Source: Coriaria nepalensis (lineage: Eukaryota; Streptophyta; Magnoliopsida; Cucurbitales; Coriariaceae). From it: DNA of 64,000 nt. A model generated the notes under the pieces. It was not told where the DNA came from. It saw only the letters and a program-made list of their open reading frames with translations, and did no database searches. This document shows positions 13,101 through 25,921 of this stretch, piece after piece (position 1 is the stretch's first letter; each line of letters opens with the position of its first letter). The translations under genes were made by a program, and so were the position numbers. The stretch is from positions 3,167,501-3,231,500 of the forward strand of contig CP114487.1 of assembly GCA_027186245.1 (NCBI GenBank), read 5' to 3'.

Positions 13101-14134
13101 TTGGGTTTGGTTTAGTTATCATTTTGGGCCTAAATTCCATGACAAATGTTAAAGTCGATTAAAACTGGCTACGAAGATTGGGCCGTCAGCTGTTACGTGA
13201 TCTGGTGATACGAGGATTTAGTATAGCTACTCTTTATAGACATGGGCCGAAGAAAATCTATTTGAACCTTATTTTTGGGTCCAAAATTAACAATTGAAAT
13301 AGAATTGTTGTAAGCTTTTCCTTCATCAAGAATTGCAAGTTAAAGTACAATGTTGCTGGCTCTAGAGGACCCATCTAAAATTTCTCCATTTTTAGCCTTT
13401 GTTCGTTACCCCTTTACATTTAGGCATGTGTTGGTTGGGAAAATTTCAAGGAGAAGAAATGAAAAGAAAAAAAAAAAAAACATTTCTTATTATTATAACA
13501 TTTTTTCTTATTTCTATACATTTAATGAAATAAAAGATAACTCTCTCATTTCATTTCTAATAATTTTTTATATAAATAATATCTATTTAGATAGATCAAT
13601 TTAAACCGTACTTATAATTAAATTTATATATGATATGAGAAAGTGAACCTAGTCACGAGGTTATCACTAGAATCAAACATCTCCTCATACCTTTTCCACC
13701 GAATTTCCATCTCTACCCCCAAAAAAAAATAAAAAGGGAATGATATTCTCGATTATTCTAAATTTTTTATCATCACAAATTCACAATCAAAAGGAAAATA
13801 TCTTTTTGCTTACTTCTTGTAGTTTAAAGAGAAGAAGATATTTTTATTTTATTTAGAAAAAGCAACGGAGCTATGTTTCTTACACAGTGAATTGAATAAG
13901 AGATTGAAGATCTAAGAGAAACAGCCAAAGCTAATGATTTTCCATTCCATCTCTTTATTTTCTTGTACACGAGGAAGAGAATAGAAAACCCAGTAAATAA
14001 TATGTTAAAAACACATCAACTCGATTATCTCCTCAGGAAAAGATTAATTACAAGCTAGGAACCAAAAATGGAGACAGAACAGGGTCAGAAATTTATTCCA
14101 GAAGCCTTATAATACAAGAGAGAGAGAGAGAGAC
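10121..14134. other. Gene-free interval
   Basis: I see no gene. The interval holds AT-rich DNA with CT microsatellite at about 10297-10322. A stretch around 11980-12540 repeats the words GGCCGAAAATT and GGCCAAAATT several times without a coding frame. The last 300 bases probably include the 3' untranslated region of the minus-strand TPR gene. Confidence 0.45.
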
Positions 14135-15201
14135 TTAAGAAGCAGCAGCAATAGGAGGAACACGAGGATGAGCTCCTCCATGAAAGAAACTTGGCAATGG
14201 AGTTGAATTCTGTTTAAACCTTTCTTCTGTCACGTCTACTTCCTCTTCTTCCTCTTCTTCTGCATCCCAGAGAAACCGAGCATAGGATGCAAGAACGTAA
14301 CAGTTGTCAGGTGAAACTTTAACAGCTTGATCAAAGTAATTCTCAGCTCTAGAAGCATCCTTATGAGTTTTCCATATCAATTCTGCATACATCGATAACA
14401 CATTTCCATCTCCTGGATTAGCCAGTATTGCTCTACCACAATACTCTTCAGCTTTTTCATAATCTCCACGAACCTTATTTCATCAAATTAATCCCAAAAA
14501 ATAGTCAATACAGTCGAATTCACAATCATGAACTGGAAAAAAGAAAGAAAAAGGAAATATTTCATGGAAAACAAAAAAAATGAATTTACCTCTTTCGAGA
14601 ATCGTGCGTAATTGCTTAGAAGCATAGAATTTCCAGGATTCGCCTCGATCATTGTCTGATAATACAGATCTGTTCTATTACTTCCATAATTTGATTCCCC
14701 AAACCGCGAGCTTCCATCATCTCCACCGTCTGATTCACCGCTGCCGCCACTACAGAGCCGGTGACCACCTCTGCCGGCTCCACCTCCCACCAAAACTCCC
14801 AACGATCCAACATCTCCGAATCTATTCTCACATCCTTCGTCGAACACTACGCCAAACGTCGCCGTCGCGATACAGCTCAAATTATTCAATCCGACCGCTT
14901 CTCTCTCCTCCTCCTCCTCCTCCTCCTCCTCTACTACCTCCCTAAATCCATCATGGATTTTGGCATGCGGTTTCTTCTTGATCGCCGAAATGTCTAAAAG
15001 ATCGGCTTCGGAGAGAGCTCGAGTCATCTTCTTCCCGAACGATACGTCCATGACCGGAGAGAAACACGAGCTCGACGATGCAGAGAACGAGATGGAACGC
15101 AGTTTTGGAACCGACGTCGTTATCTCCGATTCGAGAGAGGATTCTCTCGAATGAGGAATCCATGAATTCAGAATCGGACTCGAAGCACTTCTTAGAAGCA
15201 T
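14135..15201 (-). CDS. TPR-like superfamily protein
   Basis: Two exons, 15201-14590 and 14473-14135, join in frame (phase 0 at AAAGAG|GTAAAT and ATAAG|GTTCGT) to give 316 residues. The N-terminal half is low-complexity: a Ser-rich start, nine consecutive Glu at about residues 91-99, and a Gly-rich stretch near 136-170. The C-terminal part carries tandem tetratricopeptide-like helices with the family's wording: [22 protein letters not shown], then [20 protein letters not shown], then [19 protein letters not shown] second acidic run ([12 protein letters not shown]) follows the last repeat. TPR arrays bind other proteins, and no catalytic role is expected. It resembles Arabidopsis At5g20190 from memory. 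The start was chosen because it is the first ATG downstream of a TATA box. Function is otherwise unknown. Confidence 0.85.
14917..14938. repeat. TCC trinucleotide repeat inside the TPR coding exon
   Basis: The plus-strand run of TCC units is read on the minus strand as GAG/GAA codons. It encodes the nine-Glu tract, so length changes would alter the protein by whole residues. Confidence 0.85.
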
Positions 15202-15276
15202 TCTTTAGGATCTATAGAATTTTTTATTTCAGTCTGTGGGCACTGGCCATGAGATGCGAGAGGAGATGGGTGACAT

Positions 15277-15284
15277 TTTATATA
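15277..15284 (-). promoter_or_regulatory. TATA box of the TPR gene
   Basis: TATATAAA on the minus strand lies 76-83 bases upstream of the ATG at 15201. This fits a transcription start about 40-50 bases before the start codon. Placed from sequence and distance only. Confidence 0.55.
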
Positions 15285-16705
15285 GGAAGGGGGAGAAGAA
15301 AAGCGAACGAATCTGAGCCGTTGATCTGACTGGAAAACAAGTGGACAGCTCAGAATACTGAATGAGGCACGTGATGTTTTGATACCATGCACCAGGGTTT
15401 TAGGTGGTGTTTGTTTTAAAGGGCTGTTTCGCTTCTCGTAATTTTTAGCAAATTTATCCCTTTTTTAATATATATTTCTTAATAGGAAAAAAGATTTAGT
15501 CCTATATATTTTTTTCTTGACGCTTAATTTTGATTTAACTGAAACGTGTCTTTTAATTTTAATTTTTATTATATTTTAATTTTGATAGATGATATAAAAG
15601 AAAATTAATAAAATATTTTTAAAAAAAATCTTATTTCAATTAAATAAAATTATATTATTTTTTTTATTTCTCATTTTCGTTCTATCACCGCTCTTATTAT
15701 TCTTGTCACCGCTCCACCTCTCGCCATCGCCCCACCTCCTTTATTACCGCACCTTGGCCATCGCTATCACCACTCCACCTCTGTCATTTTTGTCATCATA
15801 ACTCCACCTCCATCATTACGTTGCCACACATCTTTGCTCCATCCATTGTTGCCACAGCCGCTTCACCTCGATTGTCACGATGCCACACTTTCGCTTTACT
15901 TCTGTTGTTGTCGCCGCCGCCGTCAACGATGGTGGAGGGGGAAGGTGAGGCAGCTGCAACAAAAAAGTCGGGGTACCGGTGATGCCGAAGAAGTTCAGGC
16001 GATGGCGATGTCAACAGCAGTGATGAAGGAAGTGGGACAGCAGGATGAGGTGGCAGCGGCAATGAAAATGTGGCAATGGTGATGGAAGCAACAAAATTAG
16101 TAGAATTTTATTTTATGAAAGTTAAAAGAGATAAAAAAAAAAAAATTGATTGGCAAACCAAACACGACATGAGAAATCTCCGTATAAGGCGGGACGGAAA
16201 GGTAGGCCCCACTCAAAACCCGTTCAGCGGTTCAAGGGCATGGGAGGAGGGACCCATCAAAACCGTCGGTTATTGGTAATGATTCAGATTTGACGGTCTC
16301 GATTGAATCCCCCATCCCGCCCACTCGCGTAAAAATAAAATTTATAAAACCACTGTCACATCCAGACAGAACCTCTTAGATTTACAATTTTGCCATTGGG
16401 GATTATTATAAGTGGCCATCGTTAGCTTTCTACGGGGCCGAATCCAATAAGTTCCACTCTTCGAAACGGCGAATATAAATTTGGGTAGAGCCCACTGCTC
16501 GATTTTTTTTAGCTGGTAGTCACTGACGTTTGACCCGTTTTAATTTGTGATTGGGCCCGTTGGATATTCTATCATCTCATGAGCCTCATTTAGGCTAGCC
16601 TCGATATTTGTGGGCCCTACTCGAAAGGATTTCTTGCATTCAACGGTGCTAATTGTTCGTCCATAAGGGTACTTTTGTCGTTTTCTTGCCATTTCCTACT
16701 TGTTA

Positions 16706-16750
16706 AAATAATAATAATAATAATAATTATTATTATTATTATTATTTTTT
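16706..16750. repeat. AAT-then-ATT palindromic microsatellite
   Basis: About six AAT units are followed directly by about seven ATT units, making a perfect inverted repeat that could extrude as a hairpin. Confidence 0.8.
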
Positions 16751-17646
16751 GGCTATGGCTATGGCAGTATATTTATAGGGTTTCTGGGTTTCTGTATAGG
16801 AAGAGAACATAGTTTCGGGGCCATAGGCTAATGTTTTATGAGATTTGAACCGGATCTTTTATTAAAATAATATTAAATAAGTAATTAAATTAAGCTTAAT
16901 TATATTATAAAATAATTTATTTATATCTTAAGATAATATATTAATTTAAATATATTATTATTTTTAAATTTAAAATATTATTAATAATATTTTTTCAATT
17001 AAAATTATGCATCGGTTGATTTTAATTTCTAATTCTATTATTAACAAAAGTATTTATATAATATTAGAATTAAATCCTCACCCAGTACTAAAATCAGGCC
17101 AGTCATAAACTAGCACGCCCACGCTGGCTTGTTCTAGAAAAGAAAATCCTTTTTTATGTTTACATAAATATTTTGTGAGGGATGAGGGCTTGAAGGCTCT
17201 CAATCTTATCATCTCAACGAGATGCTACGTTTCTTTCTTCTTTCTTCTTGCCGCCGGCGCCGCTGGTCTATTCCGTTCTTTCTCTTTTGATAATCTTAGA
17301 GAGGAAATTAATATATAAATAATACAAAAGGAAGCACTTACAAAATATAAATATATTAAATAAGAAATAAGAGAGAGAGAGAATTAATATATTAACTTTA
17401 TTAGCTTGATTACTAGTGGGTGGAAGGAAGGCTTTTAATTAAGGACAGATTCATGATAGGTTAGATATTAAAAAAAACGTATTTAGCCCAAAATACCTAT
17501 GAGTGAGTAATCGATGTGCTTAACAAACTACAAATACCACATTCAAGAGTCAAGCTTCTATTAGCTTTTCAACATTCGTCGTAGTTTTGATAGCTACCTA
17601 GTGGGGAAAAGATATGATGTTTGTGTGAAGCAAATTCCCATATGGA

Positions 17647-17721
17647 ATCATTTTTCATGCTTCTAATGAATTGATATATATATATATATATATATATATT
17701 AATTAGAAGCATGAAAATGAT
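17647..17721. repeat. 75-bp inverted repeat (hairpin) with AT core
   Basis: The left arm (ATCATTTTTCATGCTTCTAAT minus one T) pairs with the right arm ATTAGAAGCATGAAAATGAT, leaving one bulged T. The arms enclose a TA dinucleotide run that is itself self-complementary. It could be a tiny MITE or a replication-slippage hairpin. No flanking duplication was found. Confidence 0.75.
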
Positions 17722-17909
17722 CGATCCCCTCTTGAACCAAATCCATATCTTTCATTCCCTTGCATCTTCCTAGATGTTGTTTTTTTTTTTTCAGTTCAGC
17801 ATTATCTGAACTCATGTACTCTTAGGTCCTTACATGCGAGGATTACTCTTACTTTATTATAGATAATGATTTGTTTTCTTTTAATGGGTCTAAATTGATC
17901 TATATACCC

Positions 17910-17940
<31 letters not shown>

Positions 17941-18779
17941 AGCCGTTATATTTGATGAGATAAACTTCTCGATATTTATTAAAATCAGGAAAAGAAACAA
18001 ATAGGGGTATATTGATTTTGGATAAAAATGATCAAAATGATAATATAATAATATGAAAAAAAATTACTAATTCTTTATATTAAAAAAAATTGTTATTGTA
18101 TAAATAGGATGTCATCGAGCTCGAATCATTCTGCATACCATAGAACCCAAATTCAGCGGCGACTACCCTTATATGCCATAGAACCTAAGAATAGTGGACA
18201 ATCATTCTCATATGAAGCTGGAGCTCGCTAATTTGAAGCTGAAGTTGATGTTATTTTTTTCTTGGTTGTTTGTTGTTGTTGTACTTGCATGTGTTATATT
18301 GTTTATGTGTTGGTTAAGTGATGGAGAAAAAAAATTGGTAAATCAAAGTGTACTTAATCTAACAGTATGAATTATAGTTATAGAAGTTCAATTTAGTAAT
18401 TGTAATCAACTTCGTATGGATCATCTTATGTTTTGTACTTAATTGGTTGTAGATAGTTAGAATTGAAAAGATGTCTTCTTTAATAATCACATTATGAGCT
18501 TTTTTTAATAAAAAGAAATACACATTGGTACTAGCATCACCATTATTTTGGGTAATGGTAATCGTTGGCATCAATTATAGGAGATGCACATCATTTGAAA
18601 ATTGTCAAGGAAAAATATGAGATGCACAAAAGCTTTTCTAGTCAAAAGAAACACACAAACTCACTCCTTATTTACAAAGAGATATAGGTTCATAATCAAT
18701 ATTCAAAGAAAGTACTTTATAATATCCAAAAAAAAAAAAATACTATCATAATTAAGATTCGCAAGAAATGTTACCTATA

Positions 18780-20285
18780 CTAAATTGCGCATTATGTGCC
18801 TTTCATTTTGTCTGTCTGATATCAACGTCATAATCTTGTTATCGTCTTTGAACACATCCTCTTTCAATAGGTTTAGGAACTATTTCCATGAAGCCTTATT
18901 CTCGGCTTCAACTCTAGCAAATGCAAGTGGAAATGTATCGCCATTCGTATCTCTTCCAATAGCGCATAACAGCTGCCCATCAAATACATATTTCAAATGG
19001 CAGCCATCAGGATGAATTACCAGCTTGCAGCCCTTTATAAACCCTTGTTTACAAGTCTCAAATCTTACATACAACCTTTGAAACATATTCATATCTGTAA
19101 ATTGATGGTACAAGTCCCGCGCTTTTGGGCTCTATATGCAGTGTGCAAATTGATGGTACATCCGAATTCTCTTCCCACTTTCTCTCTAAATGTCGATGTA
19201 CTTCAACTCTTAATATCTCGTATGTCATATTTATAATGATTTGCCAAAAACTCAATGGAACAATGTTTATTGAATGCATGCTTGCCACAATTGTGTTTCG
19301 GATTCCAAGTCTTAATCTGTAAAGGGTCTTGCTCACCATTCATAACAGACTATGCAACCTCCAAGCACACTTCTTAGCACAAACATCAATGAGCCTACAC
19401 TCGTCATTCTTAATGTAAGAGTAGCCGTACCCTTTTTGCAAACAATACTTTTGAATCACCTTTTTAGCCAATTCTTTATCCCTAAAAGTCATCTAAACTT
19501 TCAGCTTTATTGTCCTTGCTTGTTGGTCTTCATACTCAAATGAACTATGTGTTCGACGCTTTCTATGAAGATCATCGGAGTACGAGTTTGATGGCGAAGA
19601 TAAATATTCCGCACTATTGTCATCATCTGACCTTGTATTATCATTCCCAATTGTCTTAATGTGCCTTCCGAACTAATACTCGAACCCCTTATTGTATATC
19701 CATATATTTTCCACAGCAGCCTCCTCGGGAAACAACTCGTCGTACTCATTATCATGACTATCCACATCAGACAATGTTAACCCCTCATTATCATCATATG
19801 CAGGATCATCACTACGATCACTCTCATAGTCGGTATTATCACCACAATCACCACCACCTCCATCATCACCAACAACATCACCCCCACCAACCTGACCACA
19901 CTCACCACCACGTCCCCCCTCAACATCCTGACGACTCTCACCACCACCTCTATTATCAACTAAATAAAAAACATTTGGTTCATCTACCATATGATCTGCA
20001 TAAATATGTACGGTATCCCAGCCTTCACATAAAAGCCGACTAAGTAAAGATCGTATATCATCATCTATTTGTAACACATTGAAAACCTTCTCAACACCTA
20101 TCCCATTTCCTTCAAACGTGTAATAAAAACCTTCAAATACATATATCCATACTCTTTCAACAAATCTACAAATTCTATCATACTTCACAAAACAGGATCC
20201 TCGAAACTTATATCAACTTCTTCACCCCGGACGTATTTATTTGCGGCAAAGTCTAAACTACCTCTATGATGTAATATAAGCTTAA
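18780..20285 (-). pseudogene. MULE (Mutator-like) transposase relic
   Basis: Read on the minus strand from 20285: VKLILHHRGSLDF and KYVRGEEVDI (the N-terminal PB1-like opening of plant MULE proteins), then an in-frame stop. An Asp/Gly-rich linker follows (about 19690-19990). Next, in shifted frames, come FRDKELAKKVIQKYCLQKGY and CAKKCAWRLHSL (the MuDR DNA-binding region). The start of the MULE transposase domain follows: CKLVIHPDGCHLKY, GQLLCAIGRD and FPLAFARVEAENKASWK. The conserved DGCHLK and the second Asp of the catalytic set are still visible. The zinc-knuckle C-terminus and terminal inverted repeats are not seen. Several frameshifts and stops make it dead. Plant MULE transposases cut and paste DNA with long terminal inverted repeats. 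Confidence 0.8.
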
Positions 20286-23244
20286 CCAACCTGCCAAAAA
20301 AGAGAGATATATGAAACAGTATTATAAGTCATGCAATATTAGAAATTCCTACTATAATGATGCTATTGAAAAACGAGTTTAAAATTTCACAGCAGAAGTG
20401 ATTATTGTTCATAGTGTATAATAAAAATTTTCTAAGAACTTTAAGCAATCTTTTAGATATATATAAATTAATCTTATAACTGTGCGAATAAATTATACCT
20501 TAACTTACACGAATCGTTCGAGGAGACTTACATCATAATTTTTCATATTGATCCTCAACACACTAGAACATATATGGGCACGTAGATATGATAATATTTT
20601 CTCTCTTTTTCTTTTTGTAAAAAAACATTTTTATTTTTCACATTATGAAATAATTAGAACATGATGTATTATAAAGTTCTATTAGGTTTTTAATTTAATT
20701 TAAACACTTTAAATTAATCGAATTGATGACTCAATCATAATATTAAATGATAAGATAATCATTAGATGATATTTTTGATATGGTCAAATATTTTCAAATT
20801 TGATTTAAAATATAATCTTATCTATTTCAAATTATATCATATCTTTAATGATATATTTGATTTAGTAAAACATTTTCAAATCTTATTTAAAATAGAATCT
20901 CATTTATTTTAAATCAAATCATATCTTATTTGAATTTTAAATTAGTTTCTCAAATCAATTTAAATTTGATTTACATAATCTTAATATTATATTTAATATT
21001 ATATTTAATATTATAATAAATTTAATTCAAAATCAAATATATTACTATTGAATAATAATTTCAAAATTCATCATTTAAAATACATCTTTTAATTAATTAA
21101 TATTAATTATCTCTTAATTATAAATTTGCTCTAGAAAACTATTTTCTTGCAAATAAGTCTTTTTTCCAACCTTTGTCATTCTTAATCTATACAGTATTTT
21201 ATAGAGGCGACCTGAGGACCATGGGCCTATAATTCCAAGTTCTAATAAATTAGATTATTAATTAAATTTTTTAATCTAATAAATCTAATTTTTTAATCAT
21301 AATATTATTCTATTAAAAATATGAGATGCACTCTTGCAATTATAAAACATATTACTGAGCAATCTCTAGTAGTTCATTGATATTATCGTTATATGTAATC
21401 TAATATCTAAAAAGTGATTCATAATTAGAGCTGATCAAAATTACCATTTTACCTTTCGAATTATCTCTTTATCTTTAAATACCATTAATCCACTAGTGAA
21501 TAGTCATTTTATAACTTAATTATAAATTTGAGTTCAAAATCATTCAGTTCCGGAATTAATCCTTAAAGGAACCAATATACAATATTCTATGAAGAATGTT
21601 TGGATTTTATATCTGTAAATCACATTCCCAGCCACTTATCCCAATGAATCTCTAAAACAAAAGTCTTTAGCGTATTTTACAAACAAATCATGATGAGTAA
21701 ATCAAAAAATTTCAGTTGACATAAACAGGAGTTCATGACCACTCAGGATTCAAATTGATCTGGATACGATCATCTATTAATATAAATATAATTTTTTATG
21801 GTAAATAGTATTTTAATAAAGAATTAATTTATATCGTATCAAATTCTATATAATCCAATTATCTAAAGTACCTCCACTAAGATGTCTATCTACATCAGTG
21901 ATCCGGATCTAGATCCGTTATATTCACAATGCTAGTGGACCATACTAGCAACTATTAATTAAAGATTTCATACTTTAATATGTTGCGGACAATTTAATTC
22001 ATTATCTATAATCTTAATCATCTCGTACCAATACAATATTATAGTTACATAAATAAATTTAGATCAATAGTAATATATTTACAACAATTATATAAAAAAA
22101 ATTAATTTTATTAATTTTACAAAATAATATTCATCACATATTTTTAGGACACCATATAATGTTATGAAAACTTGCTAGAAGAAAAAAAAAATTCCTTCTT
22201 GAATATTATATTAACCAAATTTAATATTTATTTACTATTTTCTAATTTGTTTAGAATATTTTTTTAATTGTTTTCAAAATTTGTTAACATTAGATATACT
22301 ATCAAATTTGTTATACACAAATTGTTTACTGTTTTTCAATTTTTTATGCATCACCCATTGGCCAATACTACTAATCTCTTGAATATTTATTTACTATTAT
22401 CAAATTTGCATCTCCTTTTTTTATTTGTTCACTATTATATTGTTCTTGTAACCCACTCAAGTTCAACCCATATGACTCGAGAAAAGTAATAGGTCAACAA
22501 AGGTCCACATATTCAGATTTATTAAACTCTAAAAGTAGAGGATAATGGCACAAGGTTCCCCATCACCATCACCAATAATGAAAAAATATAGACTATTATT
22601 CACCCCCAATGCATATTTTTTAATTGTTTCCCTAAAAAAAAAAAAAAACCCTAAAACGTTGATGTCGACTGAAAACCTTGCGACTATTAACAAATCTAAC
22701 AAAAGCCCTAAAATTTACCAATCTAACTAAATCCCTATGACTTACCAGCAAGAACAACTACTCTAAAGAAAGGGAAACCTATAATCTTACAAACAGAAAA
22801 TAGGACATCGACGGCAAGAAGTGGACGAAGAGTTATGGAGATTGACAAAGTTTTCATCGGAGTGACTGCGTCGCCACAACAGGATGCGCGATCAAGTGGT
22901 GGAGTAAAGCAACAATGGGTTGGGCAGAAAGTTCATCGTGTCATTGCTTCAGTTGTGTTTTTAGATTTTTTATTATTTTTTATATAAAATAGTAAATGGC
23001 AAAAATAAAAATTTGTATAAAAATATTATAAACTCGAATTAACACATATCAGATGCTAATAGGTGCTAATGTGTACACAAATATATCATATCAATCTCAT
23101 TCATTGAAAAATAATCCAATTAAAAAATTCAATTCAAATTATATATAAATTAAAAAATTGATAAAAAATTTTATATGAATAAAATCATAAAAATTAAATT
23201 ATAAAAAAATTAAAATTCTTATTATTATAATTATGATAATACTT

Positions 23245-23275
<31 letters not shown>

Positions 23276-24234
23276 TTAATAAAATCACATTTATTTTTCT
23301 AATTTTTAAAAAGTGATATATGATAACATTATTATGATACCAATTTGTGATGTGACATCACCCATCTATTTTAAGAGAGTAAATGGATCTAACCTTTTAA
23401 TCTTTGTTAAAATCAAAATTTTAGCCTCTAAATATTAAAATTATGTCAAACTTCAGTAATTACATGTTTCTATCCGCAACCAATTTTATATAATATATTT
23501 TTTACCAACTTAAATAAATTATTTCTGCTTATAGACACCCTATTATATTTATGATTTTTTTTTTCTCCACATTAAAATAAATCTCATAAAATAAATAATA
23601 AGATAAATAACTCAATAATAATATCTTCACTTAAAACTCAATAGATCTAAATTTCAACTATCTAGATTTAGAAGAAAAAAAAAATTATACCATTAAGAAA
23701 AAAAGAAATCAAACAAAATGGTGTAAGGTTTCTATAAAATAAAAAATGGGGGCCAATTAAATTATGTGAGTCACTTAATTATGTGATTTAGATGAAATTT
23801 TTTATTTTTATTTTTACCTGCGGTTAAATTAAATTTCTCATACGCTAGTTTAAAATTTGGAGTGAGATTTGATTGGACTTAATGGATAAATGAGTTTTTT
23901 ATTATTAAAAAATCAATAATCAAAATATAATTATCTTTTAAGTTTATAATATAAAATTATATTAAAATAATAAAAAATATTTCTCGTTAAAAGTATATTT
24001 CTAATATGACTTAATATGTGTAAATGTATTTTATTTTTATTTTTAATATATATATATTTGGATGAGCTATGTTTTGAATGAACGTTAAATCCATCATTCG
24101 GCCAAATTAAATATATTATAGCCTGAATATATCTAAATTTATATGCTTTGGGCGGGTTTATAAGTGGGTGGCTTTTCTGCACACCTTATTTATTTGGTTG
24201 GAGCAAAGGGGAGGGGATGAAATGAAAGAAAACT
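20286..24234. other. Gene-free, very AT-rich interval
   Basis: No gene is supported. The stretch 21180-22050 is less simple in composition and reads like non-coding retroelement (LTR-type) sequence, but I could not find a second copy in the window to prove it. Microsatellites of ATA type occur near 23249-23275. The rest is AT-rich with many A or T runs. Confidence 0.4.
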
Positions 24235-24632
24235 TGATACACCTTCGGACCAAAGAAATAAAGAAAGGCTCATTCGGATTAGAGGAACACCGGCCTACTT
24301 TCTAGACTACATGTTGGATACGAAAAAAAAATGAGAATGATGAGTCATATGGAATATAATTGTTTGAATTTGTATTTGACCGTTGTAACTAAATAGTCAT
24401 GCATATAGTTGTCACCTCTTTCTGTTATTAAAATTTGTAACCTCTTTCTGTTAGAGGTATTATTAGCTACGATACCATTTAAGCTTCGCAAGTTGTTAAG
24501 AGAAGTAAGAAATAATCACTAAACCTTCTCCGTAATCCCTTCTCTCTCTAGAATTCTGTGTGAAACTCTAATCATCTTCCCTTATTTTCACTCTCCAGAG
24601 ACTAGCCCCCGAAAGCTGCCATATTCCTATCA
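24235..24632 (+). repeat. 5' LTR of the Gypsy element
   Basis: 398 bp, aligned with 29082-29450. It contains an internal local duplication of the word ACCTCTTTCTGTTA (near 24414 and 24441) that the right LTR carries once, which explains most of its extra length. Confidence 0.85.
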
Positions 24633-25388
24633 TTGGTGCTCTAGCCTCAATATGCTTTCAGCGAAGATGTAAATGAAACTCGACAAGCATGAATTGAAGA
24701 AGCTATTGCAAAAACTTCAGCAGCACGGGAATCTCAATCTATGTTGATTAAGCGTTAGAGTGCTAACATGGAAACCTTAACGAAATCAATGAAAGATCTC
24801 ATAGGTGGAGCAGTAGATCTGTCATAATCTGAATAATTCACAACCTCAATAGCCAAATCCGATCGTACAGCCCCAACAACAAAAATAGAATCTCGCGGAC
24901 AATCCATAAATGAAGACGATACGCCTTACCATTCCTTGGTTCTCAGGTAAGAATCCTTTAACTTGGATATCACGAATCCAACGTTACTTCAACTATTATA
25001 ATATGCTAGATCTATAATGCTTGACCATTGCTTCTTTCAATTTGGATGGCGACACATTGGATTGGTTTGAGTGGATGAACAAAAAGAATCTAATCGCGAT
25101 CTGAATATAATTCCTACAAGTTATGGAATGGAGGTTCGATCCATCTGAATACGAAGATTATTTCTGCAAGATAAGTAAGCTCACATAGCTAGGAACACTA
25201 TATGACTATCAACATGAATTCTAATAGTTGGCTAATAAAATTGTTGGCGTACCTAAACATGCGAGGACTACATAATGATCTCCGAAAGAAAATTCAAGTA
25301 TTTAAGCCTCAAACATTGATTCAAGCCATGGGACTTAACATGATTATATGATGATAGAGTAACTGATTGCAAGATTTCCACAAAACAT

Positions 25389-25634
25389 TTGGTGGAAAAT
25401 TCCTGCTCCTATAAATCCAGCTTCTCGAATAAGAATGCTTCTTTACCTTCACTCTTTCCAACACCTCAAACACAATCCATCCAAATCTCAAACACATCCA
25501 AAACCACTCCATATGCCATAAAAAAACTAACTGCTGCCGAGATGTTGGATAGACATGAGAAAGGATTATGTTATAATTGTGACGATAAGTTCACACCCGA
25601 TCATGATGCCAAGAAAAATTGTTCCTACCGATGA
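25389..25634 (+). pseudogene. Gypsy gag tail with zinc knuckle
   Basis: The frame carries EMLDRHEKGLCYNCDDKF followed by H and C, a CCHC-type zinc knuckle (C-x2-C-x4-type spacing with extra residues before the last Cys). It binds nucleic acid in active elements. The preceding gag is broken by several stops. Confidence 0.75.
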
Positions 25635-25921
25635 TTCCAGATAAAGAAGAAGAAACGACTAGTCCTGAGCAAACTAAAGTCACAAGTCCAACAAAGAGTT
25701 TATCTCCCTCATCCGACATTCAAGAAATAAGTTTTCACTTTATGGCTGGCCAAATTTGTCCTTGCACCTGGAGAGTGAAAGGCTTGATTGATAATACGAA
25801 GGTTTATACCCTAGTGGATGTAAGTAGCACCCATAATTTCATTCAAGAGACACTTGCAAGATTCCTTAAGCTACCAATCAGTAAATCTCCTCACTTCAAT
25901 GTGTTAACTGGTAATGGATAG
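25619..25921 (+). pseudogene. Gypsy aspartic protease relic
   Basis: The catalytic loop reads LVDVSSTHNFI. Plant Gypsy elements normally have an Asp followed by Ser/Gly-Gly before STHNFI, so the Gly of the active-site triad appears lost. Followed by LARFLKLPI as in the family. Confidence 0.75.

Larger units (their letters stand above)
15302..18784. other. Intergenic interval with low-complexity and palindromic stretches
   Basis: No gene is supported. At about 15660-16090 there is a GC-richer block of CCACCTC and later GAGGTGG-type repeats. It translates to low-complexity peptides on both strands and is probably repeat-derived. Other contents are an AAT/ATT palindrome (16706-16750), a long AT hairpin (17647-17721), an ATA microsatellite (about 17908-17938) and AT-rich DNA. 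Upstream regulatory DNA of the TPR gene presumably lies at its left end. Confidence 0.45.

Noticed and set aside
14652..15329. Several plus-strand open frames of 60-97 codons over the TPR exon
   Set aside because: They are antisense shadows of the minus-strand coding exon and its GAG/TCC repeat.
19774..20043. His-rich plus-strand frame of 89 codons
   Set aside because: Antisense to the Asp/Gly-rich linker of the MULE transposase relic; ATC/CAC-rich by composition.
20517..22150. Possible solo LTR or non-coding retroelement
   Set aside because: The wording is reminiscent of plant LTR sequence, but I found neither paired ends nor a second copy in the window.
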